Shown here in pieces: positions 24,257-33,749 of a stretch of DNA of 64,000 nucleotides. The position numbers were made by a program, and so were the translations under genes. The first letter of the stretch is position 1; each line of letters begins with the position of its first letter. Origin of the DNA: Paraburkholderia graminis C4D1M (GTDB lineage Bacteria; Pseudomonadota; Gammaproteobacteria; Burkholderiales; Burkholderiaceae); assembly GCF_000172415.1 (NCBI RefSeq), contig NZ_ABLD01000006.1:1-64000 (forward strand), written 5' to 3'. The notes under the pieces are model-generated. The model saw nothing but the letters and a program-made list of their open reading frames with translations, ran no database searches and was not told where the DNA came from.

Positions 24257-26086
24257 TCAATTCATCGTAGGCGCAGGTGTCCGGCGGTTATGGCGCGCAA
24301 GCGTATCGCGATAGATGCCCGGCACCATCGCCAGTTTCGCGGGCGTGCCTTCCTGAACGACGCGGCCGCGATTCATCACGATGATCCGGTCGAAGGACTG
24401 CAACGTCGACAGTCGATGCGCGATCGCAATCACCGTGCGATTTTTCATGAGACGTTCGAGCGCGGCCTGAATGACGATCTCCGATGCGGTGTCGAGCGCG
24501 GACGTTGCCTCGTCGAGCAGCAGGATCGGCGAGTCCTTCAGGATCGCGCGCGCAATCGCAATGCGTTGACGCTGTCCGCCGGACAACTTCGTGCCGCGAT
24601 CGCCCGCTATCGTGTTCAGGCCGTCCGGCAATGCGGCGATGAAGTCCATGCAGCTCGCGTCCTCGCACGCGCGCTTCACGTCGGCTTCCGTTGCATCGGG
24701 ACAGCCGTAGCGGATGTTGTCGAGCAGCGAGCGATGAAACAGCGTGACGTCCTGAGGCACGACGGAAATCGCCGCCTGCAGACTCTGCAACGTCACGTAA
24801 GAGATGTCCTGATCCGAAATGCGCACGCATCCGTTGGCGGGATCGTAGAAGCGCTGAAGCAGCGCGAGCACCGTCGATTTGCCCGCGCCGGACGGCCCGA
24901 CCAGTCCCACGCGCTCGCCCGCTTCGATATGCAGCGTGAGGTCGCTCAATACACGCCTGCGCCCCGGATAAGCGAACGAAACGTTGTCGAAGTCGACGGT
25001 CGCCTCGCGCACGATCAGCGGTATCGCTTTCGGCGCTTCGGGCATCGCATGAGGCGTGAGCAAGGTTTGCGATGCTTCCGCGAGACGCGCGACGTGCTGC
25101 GTCAAATCGACGAATGCCACGGCGACGTCGCGCGAACCGTGCAGAATCGCAAAGCCTAGTGAGCCGACGAGAACCACATCGCCGGTGGTCGCGCGGCCTT
25201 GCGTCCACAGCCAGATCGTCCAGCCGAGCAATGCCGCCGACAGCAACGCAGTCGCGAACGCGTGCACGAGACGCAGCTTCTCCAGATACAACAGACTACG
25301 CCTGCGTGCCACGGCTTCGGCTTCGAGATGGCCGCCGAAGCGCCGCAATTCCGCGGGCACCGCGCTGAACGCGCGCACCAGGCCCATATTGCCGATCACG
25401 TCGACGAGTTCGCCGTCCACCGAAGCGGCCTGGCTCGCGAACGCCTCATGCCGCGAGGTGCCTTTGCGCGCGAGCCAGAACAGACACGCGGTGAGCAGCG
25501 CCGAAATGGCGACGAGCGCGATGCTCATCGGCAGGCTCACGGTTGCGACCATGACGATCGCGCCGATCACGGTGAGCGTCGGCGGCAATGCGGTCCACGC
25601 CACCGTGTTTTCGATTACGTAGACCGCGTTTGCCGTGGCCGACACGCGGCTCGACAGCACGCCCGGTTGCTTGTCCGCGAAGAAGGTCGGCGCGTGGCCC
25701 ATCAGATAGTCGAACATGTCCTGGCGAATGTCGCCCGTCACCCGCACGAACGCACGCGACGAGACCCAGCCGGCGACGCGCCACATCACGTTGTCCGCAA
25801 AAATGAGCCCGACGAGCACGGCGAACGCATACGCGACCGTCTGCGGATGCGCGCGTCCCTGAGGCAGTGCGTCGATCAGATTGCGGATGCCGTATTGCGA
25901 CGCCAGCGCGAAGCCGACCGCGGCGACGACACTCGCGAGCACGATGGCGTGAGCCGTTTTACGGCGCGCGATGTAGCGCCAGATGAGACGAATCGGCCGG
26001 CCGGCGTAGCGCGACAGAACGCGCGAATGCCGCCGCCCGCGCACGCGGCTCGCGCGGCCCCGATCGCTGTGGTCGACGAGTTCCAT
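24257..26086 (-). CDS. ABC exporter half-transporter (fused permease and ATPase)
   Basis: This 609-aa protein has an N-terminal six-helix type I exporter domain (residues about 40-330) and a C-terminal nucleotide-binding domain with Walker A GLVGPSGAGKSTVLALLQRF, signature LSGGQRQRIAIARAIL, Walker B ILLLDEATSALD and the switch histidine in AIAHRLSTLQ. It should act as a homodimer exporting a lipid, drug or peptide. The extra basic N-terminus (RASRVRGRRHSRVLSRYAG) is cytoplasmic. GAAGGG precedes the ATG. No partner gene or peptidase domain indicates the substrate. Confidence 0.9.
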   Translation of the reverse strand: MELVDHSDRGRASRVRGRRHSRVLSRYAGRPIRLIWRYIARRKTAHAIVLASVVAAVGFALASQYGIRNLIDALPQGRAHPQTVAYAFAVLVGLIFADNVMWRVAGWVSSRAFVRVTGDIRQDMFDYLMGHAPTFFADKQPGVLSSRVSATANAVYVIENTVAWTALPPTLTVIGAIVMVATVSLPMSIALVAISALLTACLFWLARKGTSRHEAFASQAASVDGELVDVIGNMGLVRAFSAVPAELRRFGGHLEAEAVARRRSLLYLEKLRLVHAFATALLSAALLGWTIWLWTQGRATTGDVVLVGSLGFAILHGSRDVAVAFVDLTQHVARLAEASQTLLTPHAMPEAPKAIPLIVREATVDFDNVSFAYPGRRRVLSDLTLHIEAGERVGLVGPSGAGKSTVLALLQRFYDPANGCVRISDQDISYVTLQSLQAAISVVPQDVTLFHRSLLDNIRYGCPDATEADVKRACEDASCMDFIAALPDGLNTIAGDRGTKLSGGQRQRIAIARAILKDSPILLLDEATSALDTASEIVIQAALERLMKNRTVIAIAHRLSTLQSFDRIIVMNRGRVVQEGTPAKLAMVPGIYRDTLARHNRRTPAPTMN

Positions 26087-26212
26087 GGTGCCCTTCCCGA
26101 ACTTGCGCGCCGGCAGGCGACAGGTTTTCCTTCCATGCGGGAAAGGGTTCCATGTGTCCGGCGAAGGAGTTGCGCAAGGGGCATGCCTTGGGGCGGGGCG
26201 TGAGTCGTGCGC

Positions 26213-26794
26213 TTACCTGGCGGTATCGTCGATCGCGCCCGTTGCGTCGAACTGAATGACGTGCTCCGTCAACGAGCCGTTTCTTCGCTCGATATACACC
26301 GTGCCGTGATAGCTGACGCGCCAGCCGTCGCGCGGCGCGACGAGAGGAAAATTGCCGCCGGGTCGGCTGTCGATGCCGCCCAGTCCTGCCGCCGGCGCCG
26401 GCACATTGTTCTCGAGCGTCGCGTTCGATGAAATCACGTTGTCGTGCCACGACGACTGTTCTTTGGCGGCTTCGAGACTCTTGCCGTCGGTGTCGACGGT
26501 GTTGTCGCTGGAAGCGGTGTTCGCGGCGTCGACGGAAACCGTGCGGCTCTTCGCGCGTTGCACCGGATCGGGAGAATCGGTGGTGATTGCATCGAGATCG
26601 ATGGGCGGCAGATTCGCCGCGTTGTTCGTGCGTCCCGTCGGCTCGGCCGCGCCGGCGTTGCTCGTGCTGCCGAACTCCTTCGCCTGGGTGCGGGCGTCGG
26701 GAGAAGCCGTGCCGGTTGCGGGCGTTCGCGCCGGACTTTTTGCGGCCATCTCGTTCTGCTGCTTCTGGGTGGGATTCTGTTCCGCGTTTTGCAT
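26213..26794 (-). CDS. Hypothetical protein with disordered N-terminus (193 aa)
   Basis: The start at 26794 follows AGGAG. The first 110 residues are rich in Gln, Asn, Thr, Ala and Pro (for example EQNPTQKQQNEMAAKSPART) and look disordered. The last 45 residues form a compact segment, RDGWRVSYHGTVYIERRNG, followed by HVIQFDATGAIDD, which may be a small beta-rich domain. No signal peptide is visible. It lies between the Tad locus and the exporter gene in the same orientation but 180 bases from tadG. Family not recognised. Confidence 0.6.
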   Translation of the reverse strand: MQNAEQNPTQKQQNEMAAKSPARTPATGTASPDARTQAKEFGSTSNAGAAEPTGRTNNAANLPPIDLDAITTDSPDPVQRAKSRTVSVDAANTASSDNTVDTDGKSLEAAKEQSSWHDNVISSNATLENNVPAPAAGLGGIDSRPGGNFPLVAPRDGWRVSYHGTVYIERRNGSLTEHVIQFDATGAIDDTAR

Positions 26795-26974
26795 ATCGAT
26801 GCTCCTGCCGTTAATGACACGCCAAAGCGCCCGTGAAAGCCTTACATGAAGCGTTGAAAAAAGTGACTGGCGCCTGGGGTTCGCGGGCGGCTTGCGCCGT
26901 CGCGAACGCGGGTTCCTGATTGATCTCCGCAGCGAACGTTCCCGGCAGGTGGGTTCGCTGCAAACGTGTCACTC

Positions 26975-28096
26975 CTACTGCACCAGCCTTGGGGGAGTGT
27001 AGGCGCCGTAATTCGGTCCCACTCCTCCCGAGTTGGGCGTGCGGCAATGGCTCATGTCGTTCGACATCTGCACGAGAACGTAGGGACTCGAGCCATTCTT
27101 CGCATCCAGAATGTGCACGCAGGCGAACGCCACGACGGGCTGAAATCCGCTGGTCGCCGGATCGTTCACCACCGCCACGGTCGCCCACGCGCACTGCCCA
27201 TTGCCGGCGGCACTACAGTCGCCCGCGCCCTTAAAGAGCGTATTTTCCGTGCCGGTCTGGATCCACGTACCCGGTGAAGCCCCAATGGAGAAAGTCGTAC
27301 TGTTGCCACTCGTCAAGAGTCCTCTGGCATAGCTGGCACTGTTGTCATTGACATTAAACGTGGTCCACTGTCCCGACTCACAGGCGCCGTAGTGATAACT
27401 CGATCCGATCTGAAAGAAGTAAGGTTGGCCCTGTTGTTGTGCAACGCTTGTCCCAGGCAACGTATTATTGTTCGGCGACAACTTCGGGGAACTGGTGGCC
27501 GCGTTCCAGTAGTTGTCATATAGGCACTTGGACATGGCCAACGGAAACAATCCGCCAGGGCCCACATTACCGGGCGTGGAAAGCACCGCCGTCGCCACCG
27601 CACTGGCTTTCAGAATCTGGACGCCAAGCACGCTGCCGAAAAACACCGGGACCGCTCCGTTCGCGTTCGAGCCATCTTTGTGGATGGTCACCTGAACCGC
27701 CGGCAAGTCGGACGCGCCGGGTGTGAACGGCAGCGACTCGAGACCGTATGGCGTCCCCGTGGCGTTCCAGTAGCCGGTCGCTACCGTACTGGCTTTTACG
27801 TAGTCAGCTTGCACCTTGTTTGTCACGGTGGACGTCGAAAACGACGACGCTTTTGCGGATGCCGTAATCCAATCCGGCTGCGTGGCAGTGGTGTTCCCGC
27901 ATTCCGTGCGCCGCATCAGGCATCCGGCGCCGGCCATCGCCGCGGCGTCAGCCGCATTCTGAAGCTGGCTGCGTGCAACCAGCAGATTGCCGATGTCGAT
28001 GGCAAGAGCTGCAATCCCCAACAGGAATAGCATGCAAAGCGCGACAGTGACGGCCACTGCCCCTTCCTGTTTCCGTCTGCTTTTTCCCGTGCGCAT
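26975..28096 (-). CDS. tadG: TadG-like minor pilin/pilus assembly protein
   Basis: This 373-aa protein has one N-terminal membrane helix (AVAVTVALCMLFLLGIAALA) followed by IDIGNLLVARSQLQNAADAA, the Tad domain signature of Flp-type pseudopilins. The rest is a Ser/Thr/Asn-rich exported domain with several cysteines. It is the last gene of the Tad operon, ten bases after tadE. No von Willebrand metal site is obvious, so the pilus-tip adhesin role proposed for some TadG proteins is uncertain. Confidence 0.85.
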   Translation of the reverse strand: MRTGKSRRKQEGAVAVTVALCMLFLLGIAALAIDIGNLLVARSQLQNAADAAAMAGAGCLMRRTECGNTTATQPDWITASAKASSFSTSTVTNKVQADYVKASTVATGYWNATGTPYGLESLPFTPGASDLPAVQVTIHKDGSNANGAVPVFFGSVLGVQILKASAVATAVLSTPGNVGPGGLFPLAMSKCLYDNYWNAATSSPKLSPNNNTLPGTSVAQQQGQPYFFQIGSSYHYGACESGQWTTFNVNDNSASYARGLLTSGNSTTFSIGASPGTWIQTGTENTLFKGAGDCSAAGNGQCAWATVAVVNDPATSGFQPVVAFACVHILDAKNGSSPYVLVQMSNDMSHCRTPNSGGVGPNYGAYTPPRLVQ

Positions 28097-28106
28097 GACA
28101 GTCCCC

Positions 28107-28610
28107 TTATTCGTTGTTCATGACCGTGGTGGCGGTCAGCGTGATCGGCCCCGTCACCGCGGATAGCATTGCGCCCAGTCCTAGCCCGGCATACTGATAG
28201 GAAACCGTGACGGAGAGCGGAGTGCCAAAGGCGCCGCCCTGGCCTGTCTGCGTGACTGTCGGTGTGTTGGCCGTTCCGAAGGTCACGAGAAAGGAAGACG
28301 TGTAGTTCTGGACGACGTTTTTAATGTCCGCGCTGGTAGGCTTCGGGCTCTTGAGCACAATCCCCGCACGCGCACCTTCGCGACTCGCGTTCGTAATCAC
28401 CGCCTTGTCGTAAAGCGCAATCCCCAGTTCGACGGTTCCGAAAATAAGCAGCAGCAATAGCGGCAGGATCAACGCGAATTCCACTGCCGCCACGCCTGCC
28501 TGACGGCGCGATCGTCGCCGGCCCGACGCGTGCAGCGCAGGCGCATGACGTGATGCAGCCGAACTTTTCGATGCGGCATGCCCGGCGAACGGTCTCGTTG
28601 TGTGGCTCAT
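28107..28610 (-). CDS. tadE: TadE-like pseudopilin
   Basis: This 167-aa protein has a long basic N-terminal region to about residue 38 and then the TadE signature AGVAAVEFALILPLLLLLIF, where the conserved glutamate follows the predicted prepilin cleavage region. TNASREGARAGIV follows the helix, as in the family. It should be processed by a prepilin peptidase and become a minor component of the Flp pilus. The N-terminal leader is longer than usual; a later start is possible. Confidence 0.87.
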   Translation of the reverse strand: MSHTTRPFAGHAASKSSAASRHAPALHASGRRRSRRQAGVAAVEFALILPLLLLLIFGTVELGIALYDKAVITNASREGARAGIVLKSPKPTSADIKNVVQNYTSSFLVTFGTANTPTVTQTGQGGAFGTPLSVTVSYQYAGLGLGAMLSAVTGPITLTATTVMNNE

Positions 28611-28689
28611 TTCTATTCCCCTCTGGGCGCTGCTCGTTCGGTCATCCGATTGGTGAGCGCCGCGTTCTATGCCTCAATACCGCTGACCA

Positions 28690-29646
28690 TCAGCTTCCCA
28701 TCGTCGGCAACAGCACGCGATAGATGTGGATGAAGGCCGGTCCGATCAGCACCGTCATCAATGCCGGAAAGATGCAGAAGATCAGCGGAAACAGCAGCTT
28801 CAATGCGATCTTCGCGGCGCGTTCTTCCGCGCGCATTCTGCGGCGCGTGCGCAGCGTGTCCGACATCACGCGCAGCGAAGCGCCGATGCTCGTGCCGAAG
28901 CGTTCCGCCTGCACCAACATCGACGCGAACGTATCGATGTCCTCGGCGCCCGTGCGCAACGCGAAGTTGCGCAGCGCCTTTTCCTTCGTGAAGCCCGAGC
29001 GCAGTTCGAGCAGCATCAATTGCAATTCGTTTGCGACTTCAGGACTGGCGAGCGTCATTTCGTCGGCCACGCGCATCAGCGCGGCGTCCATGCCGAGGCC
29101 CGCTTCGACGCAGACGGTCAGCAGATCGAGCGCATCCGGAAAGCTTTCGACAATCCTGCGCTGACGCCGCGCGCGGCAGCGTGCGAGCACGGCGTTGGGC
29201 ACGTAGTAGCCGAACGCGGCAAGCAGCGCGAGAATCAGCGCGATAACCGTGTAGTCCGTGTTGATCGACGGCATGTGCGTCAACGCGACGAGGCCGAGCA
29301 AAGGCAGCAGCAGCGCAAGCGCGGTTTTCGCCGCGAAATAGAGCCCGGCCGCCGTCGACGAACGCCAGCCCGCGTTCATCAAACGCAGCCGCAGCGGCGA
29401 GTCTTCCCAGCCTTCCTTCGGAATCGACAACTGCGAGATCGGACGCGAAATGTCGGCGATTCTCTCGGCCCATCCCGACACGGCCGAAGGCCGCGCTTCC
29501 GGTGAGAGCGACACGCCGCCCGCCTGTTCGATGCGCCGCTGCATGTCGCGTGGCATCAACCACCACATCAGCGCGACGACGCTGCAGAATGCCGCTGCAA
29601 ACAGACCCGCAAGCAACAGCATGTTTGTTGAATAGAACGCTTCCAT
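28690..29646 (-). CDS. tadC: Type II secretion F family protein TadC
   Basis: This 318-aa inner-membrane platform protein has one helix at the N-terminus, a central pair (LALLLPLLGLVALTHM region) and a final helix near LLFPLIFCIFPALMTVLIG. The F-domain block DALDLLTVCVEAGLGMDAAL is clear. With TadB it forms the membrane core that the CpaF ATPase drives. It lies 40 bases downstream of tadB. Confidence 0.92.
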   Translation of the reverse strand: MEAFYSTNMLLLAGLFAAAFCSVVALMWWLMPRDMQRRIEQAGGVSLSPEARPSAVSGWAERIADISRPISQLSIPKEGWEDSPLRLRLMNAGWRSSTAAGLYFAAKTALALLLPLLGLVALTHMPSINTDYTVIALILALLAAFGYYVPNAVLARCRARRQRRIVESFPDALDLLTVCVEAGLGMDAALMRVADEMTLASPEVANELQLMLLELRSGFTKEKALRNFALRTGAEDIDTFASMLVQAERFGTSIGASLRVMSDTLRTRRRMRAEERAAKIALKLLFPLIFCIFPALMTVLIGPAFIHIYRVLLPTMGS

Positions 29647-29685
29647 TACGGTTCTCCGGTTCGTTGATGCGAAAAGGGCCCGCGT

Positions 29686-30669
29686 TCACACGCGGATCTG
29701 CACGATGCGCCGCATCCACAGGATTCCCAATACCATTGAGACAAGCATCGTTTCGATGATCTGAAGCCCGGCTGGGTCTTCCCACAGCACCGAAAAGAAA
29801 GTCGGGTTCACCACCTGCATGGCGCCAGCGGATGCAAACGGCAACAGCGCGAGAATCCACCCGGACAGACGTCCCTCGGCGGACAGGACCCTCACCTTGT
29901 CGAACAACTGCAGACGCGCGCGCACCAGCGACGCGATGCTGTCCAGAATCTCCGCAAGGTTGCCGCCGGTTTCGCGCTGGATCAGCACCGCGATCACGAA
30001 GTAGCGCAGGTCGCCCACCGGCACGCGCGTCGCCAGATTCAGGAGCGCTTCATTGAGGGTGACGCCGTAATTGATCTCGTCGAAGACGATGCGGAACTCG
30101 CCGGCCATCGGCTCCGCGAACTCGCTGCCGAGCATGCCGAGCGCGCTTGAGAACGAATGCCCGGCTCGCAGTGCGCGGCTGATCATGTCGGCGGCTTCGG
30201 GCAACTGGCGTTCGAGAACCCGCAGACGTTTGCGGCGAGCGCGCAGCATGCGCAGCGTCGGAAAGGCGAGAGCTGCAACGGCGGCGAGCACGGTCACGAG
30301 CGTCGGCACCTGCACCGGCGAGAAGTTCGCTGCGAGCAGAACGAGCACAAGCGCCACCACGCTATGCGTCGCGAGCCGGCCCACCGTGAGGCTCGAGCCG
30401 GACTGAAGAATGATGCGATCGAGCAGATGGATGCGCGGCACGCGCATCATCAGCGCATGGACCGACGCCGAGTTGCTCAGCATGCGCTCCTTGAGGATGG
30501 AGAGGCGCTCGCCGTTCGCATGCGCACCGGCCGACAGCGCGCGAATGCGCTGATCGAGGCGTCGCGCGGCGGGCCCGTGATGACTGTTCCACCACTGATA
30601 AATCCCCTCGATCCCGAGGACCACGGCAATGAACAGCAGGAAAGCGAAGGCGTAGAAGATCGGATTCAT
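29686..30669 (-). CDS. tadB: Type II secretion F family protein TadB
   Basis: This 327-aa inner-membrane protein has one N-terminal helix, two central helices and a C-terminal pair. The F-domain block LPEAADMISRALRAGHSFSS, then RETGGNLAEILDSIASLVRA, is diagnostic. It works with TadC as the Tad assembly platform. The gene order cpaF-tadB-tadC is conserved in Tad loci. Confidence 0.93.
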   Translation of the reverse strand: MNPIFYAFAFLLFIAVVLGIEGIYQWWNSHHGPAARRLDQRIRALSAGAHANGERLSILKERMLSNSASVHALMMRVPRIHLLDRIILQSGSSLTVGRLATHSVVALVLVLLAANFSPVQVPTLVTVLAAVAALAFPTLRMLRARRKRLRVLERQLPEAADMISRALRAGHSFSSALGMLGSEFAEPMAGEFRIVFDEINYGVTLNEALLNLATRVPVGDLRYFVIAVLIQRETGGNLAEILDSIASLVRARLQLFDKVRVLSAEGRLSGWILALLPFASAGAMQVVNPTFFSVLWEDPAGLQIIETMLVSMVLGILWMRRIVQIRV

Positions 30670-30712
30670 GGAAGCCTCGGAAAAGTGAGCGGCGTGCCGC
30701 CGGCGGCCGGCG

Positions 30713-32080
30713 TCATGCGGTGTCGAAGTGCCGGTTCGGGTCGTATAGCTGATCGGGCAGCACGATGCCGAACGCCTGCAGCCGCTCCGTGAATTTCGGT
30801 CTCACGCCGGTCGCGCAGAAGTGGCCGCGCACTGCGCCGTTCTGATCGACGCCAGTTCGCTTGAACGTGAAGATCTCCTGCATGTTCACCATCTCGCCTT
30901 CCATGCCGGTCAGTTCCTGAATGCTGACGACCTTGCGGCGTCCGTCAGTCAGGCGAGCGACCTGCACGACCACCGAAATCGCCGACGAAATCTGCTGGCG
31001 CAGATTCTTCGGCGGCAACGACAGGCCGGCGAGGCTGATCATGTTTTCGAGGCGCGTCAACGCGTCGCGCGGCGTGTTCGCGTGAATCGTCGCGAGCGAG
31101 CCTTCGTGGCCGGTGTTCATCGCGTTGAGCATGTCGAGCGCTTCGGCGCCGCGCACCTCGCCGAGGATGATGCGATCGGGGCGCATGCGCAGCGCGTTGC
31201 GCACAAGCGTGCGTTGCGTGACTTCGCCGCGTCCTTCGACATTCGGCGGCCGCGTTTCGAGGCGCAGTACATGGTGCTGGCGCAATTGCAGTTCGGCCGC
31301 GTCTTCGATGGTCACAACGCGCTCGCCCTCGGGAATGAACCCCGACAGGATGTTCAGCAACGTGGTCTTGCCGCTGCCTGTGCCGCCCGAGACGAGCACG
31401 TTGACCTTCGCGCGCGTGAGCGCGTCGAGCAGTTCGGCCATCGGCGGCGTGAGGCTTTGCGACGCGACCAGATCGCTCATTTGCAGCGGATTCACGGCGA
31501 AACGCCGGATCGACATCAGCGGTCCATCCACGGCCGAGGGCGGAATGATCGCATTGACGCGCGAGCCGTCGGGCAGCCGTGCATCGACCATCGGACTCGA
31601 CTCGTCGATGCGCCGCCCGACGCGCGAGACGATCTTCTCGATCACCTTCATCAGATGCGCGTCGTCGTAGAAGGTCACGTCCGTCAACTCGAGACGGCCG
31701 CGCCGTTCGACGTAAGTCGTGCGGTGCGTGTTGACGAGAATGTCCGACACGGTCGGGTCGCGCAGCAGCGCTTCGAGCGGACCGAAGCCGAACATCTCGT
31801 CGTGAATGTCGGTGGTCAGTTGCCTACGTTCAAGATCGTTGACGGGCGCCTTGTCTTCTTCGAGGATGCGCGCGATCAGTCCGCCGATTTCCTGGCGAAC
31901 CTGTTCGGCGGGCAGCCGCGCGAGACGTTCGAGTTCGACGCGGTCGAGCACGGCCTCGTGAACCTTGCGCTTGAGCGTCTGGTAGGCGGCGCGCGCGAGA
32001 CCTGACGGCGCGCGCATGCCTGGCTGGCGTTCGGGCAGCGCATGCACCGCCTGTGACGACATCTGTTCGCGTAGTGACAT
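30713..32080 (-). CDS. cpaF: Tad secretion ATPase CpaF/TadA
   Basis: This 455-aa hexameric ATPase powers Flp pilus assembly. Visible motifs are the family-typical [20 protein letters not shown], Walker [18 protein letters not shown], the Asp box [20 protein letters not shown], Walker [21 protein letters not shown] and the His box [15 protein letters not shown]. It is soluble and should dock onto TadB/TadC. Twenty bases separate it from cpaE. Confidence 0.95.
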   Translation of the reverse strand: MSLREQMSSQAVHALPERQPGMRAPSGLARAAYQTLKRKVHEAVLDRVELERLARLPAEQVRQEIGGLIARILEEDKAPVNDLERRQLTTDIHDEMFGFGPLEALLRDPTVSDILVNTHRTTYVERRGRLELTDVTFYDDAHLMKVIEKIVSRVGRRIDESSPMVDARLPDGSRVNAIIPPSAVDGPLMSIRRFAVNPLQMSDLVASQSLTPPMAELLDALTRAKVNVLVSGGTGSGKTTLLNILSGFIPEGERVVTIEDAAELQLRQHHVLRLETRPPNVEGRGEVTQRTLVRNALRMRPDRIILGEVRGAEALDMLNAMNTGHEGSLATIHANTPRDALTRLENMISLAGLSLPPKNLRQQISSAISVVVQVARLTDGRRKVVSIQELTGMEGEMVNMQEIFTFKRTGVDQNGAVRGHFCATGVRPKFTERLQAFGIVLPDQLYDPNRHFDTA

Positions 32081-32099
32081 GAAATTCTCCTCGCTGACG

Positions 32100-33311
32100 T
32101 TATGACGCCGCCGACTGGCGCTGCGTGGCCGAGCGGCCGAATAGCCGGCCGAGCAGCGGCTCGCCCTGTTTCTTCTGCGGCACGACGCCCGTCGACTGAT
32201 TGACGATGCTTTGCGCGAGCGCTTGCACGCCGCGCGAGAGCGCGCTGTTGCGCGCGACCTTCAACAACGGTTCGCCGAGATTCACGGCTTCGCTCGCCGC
32301 GTGCGGGTCGTCGGCGATCACATGCGAAGGGCGCTTGCCGAGCACCTGTTCGAGCGCGCTCGCGGCCCGCTCGTCGTGACGGCGATGCCGGTTCAGCAAG
32401 AGACGCAGCCGTTCCGGCGAATAGGCGAGCGACACCAGCATGTCCTGCAGACGGCGCGCCGCGCGCACATACGGCATGCTCGCCTGCAGCACCATGTGAA
32501 TCTCCGCGCTGCGATCGAGCGCGACGATCGACAATGCATTGATGCTTTGCCCCAGATCGAACAGCACGACGTCGTAGCGCGGCGCCGCGACGCCGAGAAT
32601 CCATTCCAGTTGCTCTTCATGAATCTCGAGCGCCTTCAACGGATCGCCCGCGCCCGCGAGCACATGAAAACCCGGTGTGACGTGCGTGAGCGATGCATCG
32701 AGAAACGCGGCGTCGATGCGCTCGATCTGCGCGCACATTTGCGGCAACGTTGACGGCGGTTCCTGGTCGCTGACGAGAAACGCGGCGTCCGCGAACATCG
32801 GGTTCAGATCGACGAGCAGCACGCGCTTGCCGTGCAGCGTCGCGATCGCGTGGCCGACGTTGGCCGCGATCAGGCTCGTGCCCGCGCCGCCCTTGCACGA
32901 AATGAACGACACCATATGCGTTTCGTGGCGCGCGTCGCCGGCATGCGGAGCCATCGCGCGCTGCACGGCGGCGCCGAGCGCGCGCGCGTCGAGCGGCCAG
33001 TTCAGCACGTCGCGGATGCCGGCGCGCATCGCGGCGATCAGCGTGTCGGGCGACGTCTGCGGCAACAGCAGCAAACACGTCAGGCGCGGATAGCGATGCA
33101 CGAGCGCGTTGACCGAATCGAGCCCGGCGCGTTCGGGCGACGACGCGTCGATGATCAGGACATCGAACGCATCGAGACTGTCGCCCCGCTCGAGCAGCGC
33201 GGAAGGCGCGCCTTGCGTGCGAGTCGTCGTGCAATTGCCGCAGTCCGTCAGGAGCCGAACGATCTCGGACATTCGGCCCGCGTGCTCGGAGTTGATGAGG
33301 ATATTGATCAT
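32100..33311 (-). CDS. cpaE: CpaE/TadZ-like pilus localisation ATPase
   Basis: This 403-aa protein has an N-terminal receiver-like domain (residues about 1-125) with VLIIDASSPERAGLDSVNAL, and a C-terminal ParA/MinD-type domain with the deviant Walker A SCKGGAGTSLIAANVGHAIA and VLLVDLNPMFADAAFLV. TadZ proteins position the Tad machinery at a cell pole. The order within the operon (after the secretin and lipoprotein, before cpaF) fits this role. Confidence 0.9.
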   Translation of the reverse strand: MINILINSEHAGRMSEIVRLLTDCGNCTTTRTQGAPSALLERGDSLDAFDVLIIDASSPERAGLDSVNALVHRYPRLTCLLLLPQTSPDTLIAAMRAGIRDVLNWPLDARALGAAVQRAMAPHAGDARHETHMVSFISCKGGAGTSLIAANVGHAIATLHGKRVLLVDLNPMFADAAFLVSDQEPPSTLPQMCAQIERIDAAFLDASLTHVTPGFHVLAGAGDPLKALEIHEEQLEWILGVAAPRYDVVLFDLGQSINALSIVALDRSAEIHMVLQASMPYVRAARRLQDMLVSLAYSPERLRLLLNRHRRHDERAASALEQVLGKRPSHVIADDPHAASEAVNLGEPLLKVARNSALSRGVQALAQSIVNQSTGVVPQKKQGEPLLGRLFGRSATQRQSAAS

Positions 33312-33383
33312 GATGTTGTCATCCGCGGAATCGTTGCGGGGTTGGTCTTGCGACGGCTCGCGCCGTCGCGTCGCCCACGTTGG

Positions 33384-33728
33384 CTATTCGCCGTTCGCAG
33401 GCGGCGGCATCGCCGCGCCTCCGCCCGCGCCGCCGGCTCCGCTGCCGCCCACGCCGATCACGAAGGCGTTAGCGGTTGCGGGCGGCGCCTTGAACGACGC
33501 GTTGTAGTTCGACATCGCGCCGACGGCGGCTTTACCGTCGACACCCTGCGTCGACGGATTCTTGGTCGCCGCGTCCGGATCGATGATCTGCGCCGCCGTG
33601 AAGCTCTTCACGGATTCGCCGAAGTGCCGGTCGAAGTTCGGCGTCGTCGACATGCAGCCGTTGAGCGCGAGGCACGCCGGCACAAGCAGTGCAGTCCAGC
33701 GCGAAAAGAAGAGGATGCGATTGGTCAT
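33384..33728 (-). CDS. Small outer-membrane lipoprotein of the Tad locus
   Basis: This 114-aa protein has a signal peptide ending LVPACLALNGCMST; the LNGC lipobox marks Cys25 as the lipidated residue. The mature part contains a block like that of Tad-associated lipoproteins (FDRHFGESVKSFTAAQIIDP) and a Gly/Ala/Pro-rich tail. Its position next to the secretin gene suggests a pilotin or CpaD-like partner. It is shorter than typical CpaD and I do not assign that symbol. Confidence 0.75.
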   Translation of the reverse strand: MTNRILFFSRWTALLVPACLALNGCMSTTPNFDRHFGESVKSFTAAQIIDPDAATKNPSTQGVDGKAAVGAMSNYNASFKAPPATANAFVIGVGGSGAGGAGGGAAMPPPANGE

Positions 33729-33749
33729 GACGTTCTCCCGAGGAGTGCA

